From Betaproteobacteria bacterium (GTDB lineage: Bacteria > Acidobacteriota > Terriglobia > Acidiferrales > UBA7541), in contig CAJCHZ010000126.1 of the NCBI GenBank assembly GCA_903970165.1, forward strand, positions 1 through 64,000: a DNA stretch of 64,000 bases. Reading direction: 5' to 3'. The position numbers and the translations under genes were made by a program. The notes under the pieces are model-generated. The model searched no databases and had not been told where the DNA came from. It saw only the letters and a list, made by a program, of their open reading frames with translations. Shown piece after piece: positions 7,031-15,439 of the stretch. Positions within the stretch are counted from its first letter, which is position 1, and each line of letters begins with the position of its first letter.

Positions 7031-9676
7031 ATGTCGGTCTGGTCGAGGATAGCGAATGTGTTTCGCGGAAAGCGATTGAATCACGAGATTGACCTGGAGA
7101 TACAGTCGCACATGGAAGAGGCCATCGCCAACGGTCGCGACCCTCGTGAGGCGCGACGGGCGTTTGGCTCGACGCTGCTTTACCGCGAGCGGAGCCGTGA
7201 CGTGCGGCTTTTTGCCTGGATGGACTCTCTGCGCGCGGATGCGGTTTTCGGCTGGCGGCAGCTGCTGAAATCAAAGGTTACTTCGGTGGCTGCGATTCTT
7301 TCGCTGGCGCTGGCGATTGGGGCATGCACTTCGGCGTTTCGTTTGATGGATGCGCTGCTACTGCGGCCTTTGCCGGTGGCGAACCCGGAGCGGCTTTACG
7401 ATTTGTCGCGTCAAGGAATTGGGCCTGATGGAAAACCACAGGATTTCGATGGCTGGGCGTATCCGGATTTTCAGTTGATGCGAGCGGCAGTCCAGGATCA
7501 AGCGGAGTTGATCGCTGTTTCGTACTCTGAGACGGGGGATCTGACTTACAAGTCGGATGCGGAGATTGAGAAAGCGTACTTGCAGTACGTGTCCGGGTGG
7601 ATGTTCAGCTCACTGGGCATCCGCCCTGCGCTGGGACGCGTGCTGACTGAAAACGATGATTTGAAGCCTGGAGCGCATCCCTACGCTGTGCTTTCGCACG
7701 ACTATTGGGTGCACCGTTTTGGGCAGGATCCGGCTGTGATCGGCCGCACGTTCCATATGGGAAATGATCTTTACGAAATTGTTGGCGTCGCCGAAGCACC
7801 CTTCACCGGGACGGAGCCGGGGACGATGGTGGACATCTTTTTACCGACGATGATGCATCCTGGCGTGACGCACAAAGACTGGACCTGGCACAGGACACTG
7901 GCGCTTGTGAAACCTGGCGTGGCGATGGAACCGATGCGGCAGAAGCTCGAGGCCACTTCCCTCGCGTTTGAAGAAGGACGTGCCAAGGGCTTCCTCGGAA
8001 TGACTCAGGAGACGATCGACACCTATTTGAATCAAAAATTGGTGCTTGCTCATGCCGGCACTGGCGTTTCTGATTTGCAGTCTGGCACGCGGCAGCCACT
8101 TGTGGTTCTGGGAGTGCTGGTGGCTTTGGTGCTGCTTATCGCGTGCGCGAACGTGGCGAACTTGATGACGGCGCAGGCCGCGGCGCGGACGCGAGAGATG
8201 GCTGTGCGTGTTTCCATCGGTGGCGGGCGATGGCGGCTGGTACAACTTGTGCTGGTGCAGGGTGCGTGGCTGGGCGCGCTTGCGGCCGCTATCGGCGGGT
8301 TATTCGCGTGGTGGTCCGGGCCATTTGTGGTGAACAGGATCAATCCTCCGGACAATCCGGCGCGACTGCTGCTTCCGGCGGACTGGCGAGTTTTGGGATT
8401 TGGAGTAGTGCTTGCGCTCGGCGCGACATTGCTGTTTGGGCTGGCACCGGCGTTGCGCGCGTCGGCTATAAATCCAGTGAGCGCATTGAAAGGTGGAGAA
8501 AATCCGCATTCACGTCGACGCCTGATGCATGCGCTGATTGCCGTGCAAGTGGCGTTTTGTTTTCTCGTGCTGTTCGTGGCGGGGCTTTTTGTAGCCACGT
8601 TCCAGCGGTTGACACATCAGCCGATCGGTTTTTCCGCGGACCGGCTTCTTTTATTGGACACCGTGGCGAAACTGCCGCAACCTCAGGAGGTCTGGGAGCA
8701 GACGGCGGAGCATTTGCGGAGCGTTCCAGGAGTCGAGATGGTGGCGATCGCGGATCAGCCCCTGCTTGGAGGTTCCAGCTGGAATAACTCCATTTCAGCG
8801 CATGGGGAAGTGCCGAACGGCGTTTTAACTTACATGCGCGCAGTTTCGCCAGGTTGGCTCGATACGATGAAAATTCCGCTCCTCGATGGCAGAGATTTTC
8901 GCTTGAACGACGTACATCCAGGTTCCGCAATTGTTAACCAAACCTTTGCCAATATCTATTACCCCGGGGAAAGGCCCCTCGGGCAGTCCTTTGAGCTGGT
9001 GATGGATGAGGGCGTGCGCTTGAAATACCAGATTGTGGGTTTGGCTGGGGATGTCCGCTACAAAAATGTCCGCGAGCCGATTTTGCCACAGCTCTACGTT
9101 CCCTTCCGCATGGCGGCGGGTACAAAGGGCAAAAGCGAGGGCGTTTTTCTTGTGCGAACTTCAATGACTAATTCGAAAGCGCTCGCGGCGGCGCTGCGAG
9201 AGGAAGTGCCGCGGGCGCGGCCGGAGTTTCGCGTGAGCCGGGTTCGGACGCAGATGGAAATCAATCAGGCGCAAACCGTGAGAGAGCGGTTGCTGGCCAC
9301 GCTGGCGTCGTTTTTTGCGGTGGTCGCCCTGATCCTTGCAGGGATTGGATTGTATGGTGTGATGCACTACTCCGTTCTGCTAAGGCGGCGCGAAATCGGG
9401 ATTCGCATTGCGGTGGGCGCGCAGGCCGGAGGAATTGCGCGGCTGGTAACCACGGACGTGTTCGCGATGGTGGCTGTTGGAACGCTGGCAGGCCTTGGTC
9501 TTGGCATGGCGTCAGGGAGATCTATCGAGACGCTGTTCTTTCAAGTGAAGGCGACCGATTTGCAGATGCTGGCGCTGCCCGCGGGGGCGATTCTCGTCGG
9601 AGCGCTTTTGGCAGCGCTACGACCCATAATGCAAGCGGTGCGCATGGATCCGTCTTCCATGTTGCGGACGGAATAA
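7031..9676 (+). CDS. ADOP-type permease (duplicated FtsX/MacB-like permease)
   Basis: Inner-membrane protein of 881 residues of the acidobacterial duplicated orphan permease family. A short cytoplasmic N-terminal segment (about 1-75, with EIDLEIQSHMEEA) is followed by TM1 near 85-110, a large periplasmic MacB-type domain, then a block of three TM helices (about 355-480). A second permease unit follows, with another periplasmic domain (about 520-740) and terminal TM helices (about 755-870). The repeat of MAVRVSIGGGRWRLVQ and IGIRIAVGAQAGGIAR marks the two FtsX units. There is no ATPase domain and no ATPase gene beside it, as is usual for the family; its energy source and substrate are unknown. 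Confidence 0.9.
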   Translation: MSVWSRIANVFRGKRLNHEIDLEIQSHMEEAIANGRDPREARRAFGSTLLYRERSRDVRLFAWMDSLRADAVFGWRQLLKSKVTSVAAILSLALAIGACTSAFRLMDALLLRPLPVANPERLYDLSRQGIGPDGKPQDFDGWAYPDFQLMRAAVQDQAELIAVSYSETGDLTYKSDAEIEKAYLQYVSGWMFSSLGIRPALGRVLTENDDLKPGAHPYAVLSHDYWVHRFGQDPAVIGRTFHMGNDLYEIVGVAEAPFTGTEPGTMVDIFLPTMMHPGVTHKDWTWHRTLALVKPGVAMEPMRQKLEATSLAFEEGRAKGFLGMTQETIDTYLNQKLVLAHAGTGVSDLQSGTRQPLVVLGVLVALVLLIACANVANLMTAQAAARTREMAVRVSIGGGRWRLVQLVLVQGAWLGALAAAIGGLFAWWSGPFVVNRINPPDNPARLLLPADWRVLGFGVVLALGATLLFGLAPALRASAINPVSALKGGENPHSRRRLMHALIAVQVAFCFLVLFVAGLFVATFQRLTHQPIGFSADRLLLLDTVAKLPQPQEVWEQTAEHLRSVPGVEMVAIADQPLLGGSSWNNSISAHGEVPNGVLTYMRAVSPGWLDTMKIPLLDGRDFRLNDVHPGSAIVNQTFANIYYPGERPLGQSFELVMDEGVRLKYQIVGLAGDVRYKNVREPILPQLYVPFRMAAGTKGKSEGVFLVRTSMTNSKALAAALREEVPRARPEFRVSRVRTQMEINQAQTVRERLLATLASFFAVVALILAGIGLYGVMHYSVLLRRREIGIRIAVGAQAGGIARLVTTDVFAMVAVGTLAGLGLGMASGRSIETLFFQVKATDLQMLALPAGAILVGALLAALRPIMQAVRMDPSSMLRTE

Positions 9677-9714
9677 GGACCGGCTAACGAAGGAGCGCTG
9701 TGCGGTGCAGAAAG

Positions 9715-9746
9715 TTGACCCTATACCGCGGTACAGGGTTCAGAAT
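9715..9746 (+). promoter_or_regulatory. MerR-type promoter/operator in front of the MerR gene
   Basis: A TTGACC -35 (9715-9720) and CAGAAT -10 (9741-9746) are separated by 20 bases, the overlong spacer characteristic of MerR-activated promoters. A near-perfect 22-base palindrome (9718-9739; arms ACCCT..ACC and GGTAC.GGGT) fills the spacer. Transcription would begin at about 9752-9754, coincident with the ATG at 9753, implying a leaderless mRNA. An almost identical site lies at 10241-10272. Confidence 0.8.
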
Positions 9747-9752
9747 CATGGA

Positions 9753-10244
9753 ATGAAAATTGGAGAACTATCCGCAAAAGCGGGCGTCAATGTGCAGACG
9801 ATCCGATTTTACGAGCGAGAAAAACTGCTCCGACAGCCGATAAGGACGCAGTCGGGATATCGCTCGTTTACCGAAGCGGATTTGGAGAGAGTGCGTTTTA
9901 TAAAGGACTCCCAGCAGCTGGGGTTCACCCTGAAAGAGATCAAGGAGTTGCTGGCGATTCACGAATCGGCGCGAGCGCTTACGGGCAGCCCGCGCTCCGA
10001 GTCGAAAGAGTGGGGAAGGGCGTTTCGCATCGCGCGGGAACGGCTGGAACTCATCAACCAGAAGATTGCATTCCTCAAAGCGCTGAAAAAGCCGCTTGTC
10101 GCTGTGCTGGAACAGCCAGGTTCGGAGAAAACCATGGTGTGCCCGGCGTCGCTGCTGGAACGCCCGGCGGTCGCTACAGTGCAGAACGGCCGCGGCCAGA
10201 ATGGCAAACACGCGGTTTCCCGCCCTCGAAGAAAAACTGCTTGA
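9753..10244 (+). CDS. MerR-family transcriptional regulator
   Basis: DNA-distorting activator of 163 residues. It starts with MKIGELSAKAGVNVQTIRFY, a canonical MerR winged helix, followed by EREKLLRQPIRTQSGYRSF and a dimerisation helix (about 84-118). An upstream in-frame codon at 9705 is rejected because it lies in front of the operator. Only one cysteine is present (C130), so the three-Cys mercury site of classical MerR is missing and a metal inducer is not supported; a drug-like or other ligand is possible. The C-terminal 25 residues are basic and low in complexity. The gene is flanked by two copies of its likely operator, pointing to autoregulation and control of the exporter downstream. 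Confidence 0.9.
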   Translation: MKIGELSAKAGVNVQTIRFYEREKLLRQPIRTQSGYRSFTEADLERVRFIKDSQQLGFTLKEIKELLAIHESARALTGSPRSESKEWGRAFRIARERLELINQKIAFLKALKKPLVAVLEQPGSEKTMVCPASLLERPAVATVQNGRGQNGKHAVSRPRRKTA

Positions 10245-10272
10245 CTCTATACCTCGGTACAACCTTCACACT
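10241..10272 (+). promoter_or_regulatory. Second MerR-type promoter/operator, driving the exporter operon
   Basis: TTGACT (10241-10246) and CACACT (10267-10272) are 20 bases apart around TATACCTCGGTACAACCT, which closely matches the site upstream of the MerR gene. The TGA inside TTGACT is the MerR gene's own stop codon. This lies 90 bases before the first gene of the export operon and is the natural MerR target promoter. The right palindrome arm is less conserved than in the first copy. Confidence 0.75.
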
Positions 10273-10362
10273 CCCCCGGAACGCGACGGGGAGTAGAAAC
10301 GACAACTCACGGATGGGTTCCAGGTGGATGCTTCCGCCGATTTGACCGAAGGAGAAATACAA

Positions 10363-10836
10363 ATGACATGCAAGATCGCCGCAGCGCTGCTGGCTGTGCT
10401 TTTTCTTTTTGTTCTGGCCGCGCCTGCGGCCAACACGCCGGATTTTTCAGGCACGTGGATCTTCAACGCCGCGAAAAGCAAGAACGTCGGAATGATGGCC
10501 GACGCGCAATACACCTCAACGATAAAACAGACCGCCAAAATGTTGACGGTGCAGGACGACACCGTTTTCAACGGGCAGAAGCAATCGCATGAGACGCGCT
10601 ACGACTTGACCGGGGCAACGGTTCCCAACGATTCCCCGATGGGCGATAAGGCCCAGACCACGAGCAAGTGGTCCGGCAACAAGCTGGTGACGAGCTGGGA
10701 GACGGACGGCGCGATCGCGGGAACGAAAGTCGTTCGAACGGAGACGCGCTACGTATCCGACGACGGAAAGACTCTGTATTTGGAATCCGCGCGCGCGGGC
10801 AAAGAGCCAATCGTCATCGTGTTTGACCGGAAGTGA
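10363..10836 (+). CDS. Small exported protein of unknown function, first gene of the MerR-controlled operon
   Basis: 157 residues with a clear signal peptide (TCKIAAALLAVLFLFVLAA, cleavage near ANT). The mature part begins PDFSGTWIFNAAKSKN and is rich in short beta strands with Thr/Ser/Lys repeats (ETRYDLTGATV, KWSGNKLVTSWE, ETRYVSDDGKTLYLES), suggesting a lipocalin-like barrel of a kind often seen as hypothetical proteins in Acidobacteriota. The ATG at 10363 has AAGGAG 8 bases upstream. It lies directly behind the second MerR operator and 3 bases before the adaptor gene, so it may bind the exporter's substrate or assist it; this is inference from position. Confidence 0.75.
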   Translation: MTCKIAAALLAVLFLFVLAAPAANTPDFSGTWIFNAAKSKNVGMMADAQYTSTIKQTAKMLTVQDDTVFNGQKQSHETRYDLTGATVPNDSPMGDKAQTTSKWSGNKLVTSWETDGAIAGTKVVRTETRYVSDDGKTLYLESARAGKEPIVIVFDRK

Positions 10837-10839
10837 CGC

Positions 10840-11994
10840 GTGACGACCATGCCGGAGGAGATTTCATTGGCGGAAGCAGTGCGAGGCGGCGAGGCGGCGG
10901 TCAGCTCGAAGAAGTGGATGTGGCTGGCGCTCGCCGGCTTGATCGTCGGAGGCGGCAGCCTAGCGGCGTACTGGATTGGCAAGCGTCCGCCGGAAGACGC
11001 TGGCATCGCTGCGGCCGCCACTGTCTCTCCGGAGATGCGGGAGATCGATTCGAGCGTCACGACGAGCGGAACCGTGCGGTTGCGAACCGGAGCGCAGGTG
11101 CGCGTTGGCTCGCAAGTCTCTGGCATCGTTCGAAAGCTCAACGTGACGGTCGGCTCGCACATTCAGAAGGGTGACGTCATCGCGGAAATTGATCCGAAGC
11201 CGCTGCAAGCGCGCGCCGAACAGGCCCGCGCACAGGCAGCCATGGATGAGGTCGGCGTCGCGAAAGCGCAACGCGATCTGAACCGCGGCCAGCAATTGTT
11301 CGCGGAAGGAGTCCTGCCTGCGCAGCAGAAAGAGGATCTGGAATGGCAGTTGAAAAGCGCGCAGGCCAAACTGGAAAAATCGAAGAGCGATTTGTCGGCG
11401 GCGGAAATTGATTTGTCGTATGCGGTGATTCGCGCACCGATTTCGGGGACGGTTGCGTCGGTTTCGACGCAGGAAGGCGAGACGGTGGCGGCGTCGTTCG
11501 CGGCTCCCACGTTTGTGACCATCATCGAGGACAACGCACTGGAGTTGGTAGCCATGGTGGACGAGACGGATATCGCGAACGTGCGACCCGGCGAGCGAGT
11601 GAACTTCACGGTGGAAGCATATCCATCGAGAGAAATCCCCGCTGTCGTCATGCGAATCGATCCTGTGGCCACGATTATTTCCGGAGTGGTGAACTATCCG
11701 GTGATGGCGGCAATTCAAAAAGACGAACGCCTGCTGAAGCCGGATATGACGGCGAACATCACGATCCGAACCGCGGAACGCAAAGCGATGGTCTTGCCCA
11801 ACGCGGCGATCCAACGCGACGGCGAAGAACGATTTGTTTTCGTGTTGACGAAGGACCGTAAGACGGAGAAGCGCACCGTGACGATTGGAACGCGCGACGC
11901 GGGCTCTACAGAGATCAGGAAAGGCGTGAACGCGACGGAGCAGGTGGTCATCAACCGCGTGCCGGAAAAAGATGCCAAAGGCGAAAAGCCATGA
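10840..11994 (+). CDS. MacA/HlyD-type periplasmic adaptor subunit
   Basis: Membrane-fusion protein of about 384 residues linking an inner-membrane exporter to an outer-membrane channel. One N-terminal TM anchor (about 28-46, WLALAGLIVGGGSLAAYWIG) is followed by a barrel-sandwich half (VGSQVSGIVRKLNVTVGSHI), an alpha-hairpin (about 125-190, Ala/Gln/Lys-rich), the second lipoyl half (APISGTVASVSTQEGETVAA) and beta-barrel segments. The start is GTG at 10840 or ATG at 10849; neither has a strong ribosome site. Its end overlaps the ATPase gene by ATGA, so the two are translationally coupled. No outer-membrane channel gene is adjacent. Confidence 0.9.
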   Translation: MTTMPEEISLAEAVRGGEAAVSSKKWMWLALAGLIVGGGSLAAYWIGKRPPEDAGIAAAATVSPEMREIDSSVTTSGTVRLRTGAQVRVGSQVSGIVRKLNVTVGSHIQKGDVIAEIDPKPLQARAEQARAQAAMDEVGVAKAQRDLNRGQQLFAEGVLPAQQKEDLEWQLKSAQAKLEKSKSDLSAAEIDLSYAVIRAPISGTVASVSTQEGETVAASFAAPTFVTIIEDNALELVAMVDETDIANVRPGERVNFTVEAYPSREIPAVVMRIDPVATIISGVVNYPVMAAIQKDERLLKPDMTANITIRTAERKAMVLPNAAIQRDGEERFVFVLTKDRKTEKRTVTIGTRDAGSTEIRKGVNATEQVVINRVPEKDAKGEKP

Positions 11995-12686
11995 TCGAAG
12001 TGGCGCGTGTTGGAAAAACGTACAAGCGCGGCGACGGAACACCGGTTGCGGCTTTGAAGGATATTTCGTTCCGCATAGAAAAAGGCGAATTCCTGACCAT
12101 CCGCGGGCCGTCTGGCTCGGGAAAGTCTTCGATGCTGAACATCATGGGATGTCTGGACAAGCCAACGTGCGGAACGTACCGGTTGCATGGCGAAGAGTTG
12201 TCAGGCTATACCGACAAACAGCTTTCGCACGTACGTGCATGGAAAATCGGATTTGTTTTTCAGTCGTTCAACCTGATGCCGCGCACGACGGCGCTGGAGA
12301 ACGTGGAAATCCCCATGATTTATGGACCTGGACACGTCGACCGGAAACGCGCGATTGCAGCGCTGGAACGCGTTGGGTTGGGCGCGCGCGCCCATCACTA
12401 TGGGACGGAACTCTCCGGTGGGGAGCAGCAGCGCGTAGCGATTGCGCGCGCGTTAATCAACGATCCGCCGCTGATTCTTGCCGATGAGCCTACGGGGAAT
12501 TTGGATTCCGCCGGGGGAGCCGAGGTAATGGGCATACTCCGACAACTGCATCGGGAAGGGCGCACGGTTGTTCTCGTAACGCACGACGACGCGGTGGCCG
12601 CCTATGCCGAGCGCGAGATTCTGTTCAAAGACGGAGCGCTGGCGTCCGACCGAAAGATGGCCCAGTTCCCTGTCGAAGCCCAGTGA
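11991..12686 (+). CDS. MacB/LolD-type ABC transporter ATP-binding protein
   Basis: Nucleotide-binding subunit of 231 residues that powers the exporter with the two following permeases. It shows the Walker A motif GPSGSGKSS (about 40-48), Q-loop FVFQSFNLMPRTTALEN, ABC signature LSGGEQQRVAIARAL, Walker B LILADEPTGNLDS and switch VTHDD. The start overlaps the adaptor's stop (ATGA). In typical MacB the ATPase is fused to its permease; here it is a separate chain, as in LolCDE-type systems. Confidence 0.95.
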   Translation: MIEVARVGKTYKRGDGTPVAALKDISFRIEKGEFLTIRGPSGSGKSSMLNIMGCLDKPTCGTYRLHGEELSGYTDKQLSHVRAWKIGFVFQSFNLMPRTTALENVEIPMIYGPGHVDRKRAIAALERVGLGARAHHYGTELSGGEQQRVAIARALINDPPLILADEPTGNLDSAGGAEVMGILRQLHREGRTVVLVTHDDAVAAYAEREILFKDGALASDRKMAQFPVEAQ

Positions 12687-12707
12687 CGCCGGCGAGGAGA
12701 ACAAAGC

Positions 12708-13931
12708 ATGCGAATTACGACGGGAATCGGAATCGCGTGGCGCAGCATGACACGCAACAGGCTGCGGACATTTTTTATGATGGCGGGTGTGACGATCGGC
12801 ATTTGTTCGTTGACGATATTGGATTCCGTGGGCGAAAACACCAAGCGCGAGGCGATGAAGCGCTTCAAGAACATGATCGGGACGTTTGATACCGTCATCA
12901 TTCGCCCCGGAGCGGGGAAAACGCGCGGGATGGTATCGCTGACAAACGTTCCTCCGACGCTGAAATTTGAAGACGCGCAAGCGATCGCGGAGGAAATCAC
13001 AGAAGTCAAACAAGTCGCCCTGCTGCAGAACGCATTCGACATCGATGTGAAGTACAAAGATCGAAACGCAAGCCCCGCGATTTTTGGAGTGTCCGCGAAC
13101 TGGCTGGACCTGCGTGGAGATGAGCTTGCGTCAGGCTATTTTATCAGTGTGGAAGATACGCAATCGCTGGCGCGAGTGGCCATTCTCGGCTCAAACGTGG
13201 TCCCCGAGCTTTTTCCAGAGGGAGGCCCCCTTGGCAAGACCGTGCGAATTGGCGATGTGCCATTTCAAGTAAAGGGTGTGTTGCAATCGCGCGGTGCGGG
13301 GCCGGGTGGCGGAAGCCTCGACGACCTGATCCTGATTCCGGTGACGACCGCGTCGAAGCGATTGTTCAACCGCGATTTCCTGACAATGCTGATTGTGCAG
13401 CTACGCGACCCCGAAAAGAGCGAAACGGCAATGGCGAAAATCAGCGCGTTGCTGCGGCAACGCCACCACATCGCCGCTTCGGCACTCGATGATTTTACGA
13501 TGACAAGTCCGCGGGCGGTGATGGCCCAGGTCTCGCAAATGGCTTCGACACTCTCCACGATATTGAAGGGGATTGCAACCATCGCCATGATGATCGGCGG
13601 CGCCGTGATCATGAGCCTGATGCTGATCAGCGTGTCGGAGCGGAGAAAAGAGATCGGGTTGCGGCGCTCTGTGGGGGCGAGCCGGCAGGACATCCTGGTG
13701 CAATTCATTCTCGAGGCGGCGCTGATATCCAGTTTCGGAGGGCTGACTGGGATTGCGCTTGGCCTGGGGGGAACAAATGTGGCGGCCCGAATACAGCACC
13801 TGCCGCCGATTTTTGTTTTGCAAGCGCTGGAATGGACGGCTGGACTCTCTGTTGGGCTTGGTCTCGTATTCGGCATTTATCCAGCCTGGCGAGCGACGCA
13901 AGTCGATCCCGTGAAAGCATTGCGAGCTTGA
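12708..13931 (+). CDS. FtsX/MacB-type ABC permease, first of a pair
   Basis: Inner-membrane permease of 407 residues. TM1 lies near 18-38 after a basic N-terminus. A periplasmic MacB_PCD domain follows (about 45-260), then three C-terminal TM helices (about 280-400) around the conserved cytoplasmic loop ERRKEIGLRRSVGASRQDIL. It begins 21 bases after the ATPase gene. Together with the next gene it probably forms a heterodimeric channel-less extruder that pulls substrate from the periplasm through the MacA-like adaptor. The substrate is unknown. Confidence 0.92.
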   Translation: MRITTGIGIAWRSMTRNRLRTFFMMAGVTIGICSLTILDSVGENTKREAMKRFKNMIGTFDTVIIRPGAGKTRGMVSLTNVPPTLKFEDAQAIAEEITEVKQVALLQNAFDIDVKYKDRNASPAIFGVSANWLDLRGDELASGYFISVEDTQSLARVAILGSNVVPELFPEGGPLGKTVRIGDVPFQVKGVLQSRGAGPGGGSLDDLILIPVTTASKRLFNRDFLTMLIVQLRDPEKSETAMAKISALLRQRHHIAASALDDFTMTSPRAVMAQVSQMASTLSTILKGIATIAMMIGGAVIMSLMLISVSERRKEIGLRRSVGASRQDILVQFILEAALISSFGGLTGIALGLGGTNVAARIQHLPPIFVLQALEWTAGLSVGLGLVFGIYPAWRATQVDPVKALRA

Positions 13932-13964
13932 TTTCAGGCGTGTGAGCAGCTTCGAAGCGGATCT

Positions 13965-15197
13965 ATGCCTGCCGGCAAAACACTTCTTCTCATGAGCGGA
14001 TCGCTGCGCTTGATCTGGCGGTTCCGCCTGCGCTCCGGCCTGATGCTCTTGAGCGCGCTGCTCGGCGTGGCCGGGGTGATTTTCGCGATTAATTACGCGA
14101 CCGAAGGCCGCATGAAAGTCCTCAGCCGCATTGAGAGTTTGGGCACGAATGTAATTATGGTTACGCCACAGCTGAGCCGCAGCGTGGGCGGGCGCGAGAA
14201 GACGGGCGCGATTGTTACGACACTGGTGGCCGGAGACTACGCGGAAATGCTCCGCGAGATTCCGGAGATTAGGAAATCGTCGGCAACCGTAACCTCATCG
14301 TTTCTAGTAAAGGCGGGAGACCTCTCGAAAAGCAATTGTGCTGTCATGGGCACCGAACCGGAGTTCGCGCAAATTCGCCATTGGCAGACTACCGATGGAG
14401 AATTCTACGGAATACCGGAAATGCGCCGATCCGCGCGCGTTGCCGTTCTTGGTGCGACCGTCAAGCGAGATCTTTTTGGCATTCAATCGCCGGTGGGCAA
14501 GCGGATGTTCATCAATCGCGTGCCGTTCGAAGTGATTGGCGTTCTCGACGAACGCGGCCAGGGACTGGATGCCGCAAACGAAGACAACCAGGTGTACGTT
14601 CCCTTGAGTACCGCGATGCGCCGCCTTTCCAATGTGGATTATTTCGGCGCCATCCTCTTGGAGGTAAACCGCTGGCAAAAGATGGATGATGCAGCGGACG
14701 CATTGCACAAAATCCTCCAAAAGAGGCATAGATCTCCCGCGAATTCGCCAGATGATTTTCAGATTCAGAACCAGAAGTCGCTCATCGATGCGGAGATCGC
14801 TTCTTCCACGCGTCTCGCGTTTCTCGTGAAGTGGGTTGGCTTAAGCGGACTGGTTGTTTCCGGTCTAGGGATGCTGGCTATCTGCTGGATCGCCGTGGGA
14901 GGGCGGGTCGGGGAAATCGGAATTCGCCGCGCGCTGGGAGCGACAAAATCGGACATCTTCTTTCAATTTTTGTTCGAAGCGGCGGTCATCAGCCTCCTGG
15001 GATGTTTCGCAGGACTGATTACCGGCTGGCGGGGCACCTTGAGCATTGCTCAGAAAGCGGAACTGCCGTTTTATTTTGATTGGGCCAGCGCGAGGCTCGC
15101 GATCGCATTCGCGATGACGATGAACCTCGCGTTCGCGCTGATTCCTTCGCGAAGGGCCGCGCTTCTTGATCCGATACGTGCACTCAAAGCCGAATGA
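13965..15197 (+). CDS. FtsX/MacB-type ABC permease, second of the pair
   Basis: 410-residue paralogue of the preceding permease with the same plan: TM1 near 23-45, a periplasmic MacB-type domain (about 50-275), and three terminal TM helices carrying VGEIGIRRALGATKSDIF. An internal ATG at residue 10 (MSGSLRLIWRFRLRSG) is an equally good start. It is the last gene of the MerR-controlled cluster. Having two distinct permeases rather than one MacB suggests a heterodimer. The 223 bases behind it contain no gene that I can see. Confidence 0.9.
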   Translation: MPAGKTLLLMSGSLRLIWRFRLRSGLMLLSALLGVAGVIFAINYATEGRMKVLSRIESLGTNVIMVTPQLSRSVGGREKTGAIVTTLVAGDYAEMLREIPEIRKSSATVTSSFLVKAGDLSKSNCAVMGTEPEFAQIRHWQTTDGEFYGIPEMRRSARVAVLGATVKRDLFGIQSPVGKRMFINRVPFEVIGVLDERGQGLDAANEDNQVYVPLSTAMRRLSNVDYFGAILLEVNRWQKMDDAADALHKILQKRHRSPANSPDDFQIQNQKSLIDAEIASSTRLAFLVKWVGLSGLVVSGLGMLAICWIAVGGRVGEIGIRRALGATKSDIFFQFLFEAAVISLLGCFAGLITGWRGTLSIAQKAELPFYFDWASARLAIAFAMTMNLAFALIPSRRAALLDPIRALKAE

Positions 15198-15439
15198 TTT
15201 CCATTTGCGATCGCCCGGGGTTACCGGAAGGTGAAATCGGCTTTCCGTACCCTTGACATCGCCAGCCATTGCGCAAGAATAGAGTTCCCTTCCTGAAATT
15301 CCTGTTTCTGTTCTAAATCGGCAAGTACGAACTTCGCCGCTGGCTTGCATTCGGATGCAAACCCTCTCTCCATCCGGCGAAAAGCGCTCCGGACGCCGGC
15401 GCTAACTGTTGCACGCTGCGCGTGCGCATGGGAGGGGCC

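Noticed and set aside
9705..9752. Earlier start for the MerR protein
   Set aside because: It would begin in front of the operator, and the extra residues do not match the conserved MerR N-terminus.
9753..10244. Mercury or copper resistance regulator
   Set aside because: Only a single cysteine (C130) is present, and no mercury or copper resistance genes are adjacent.
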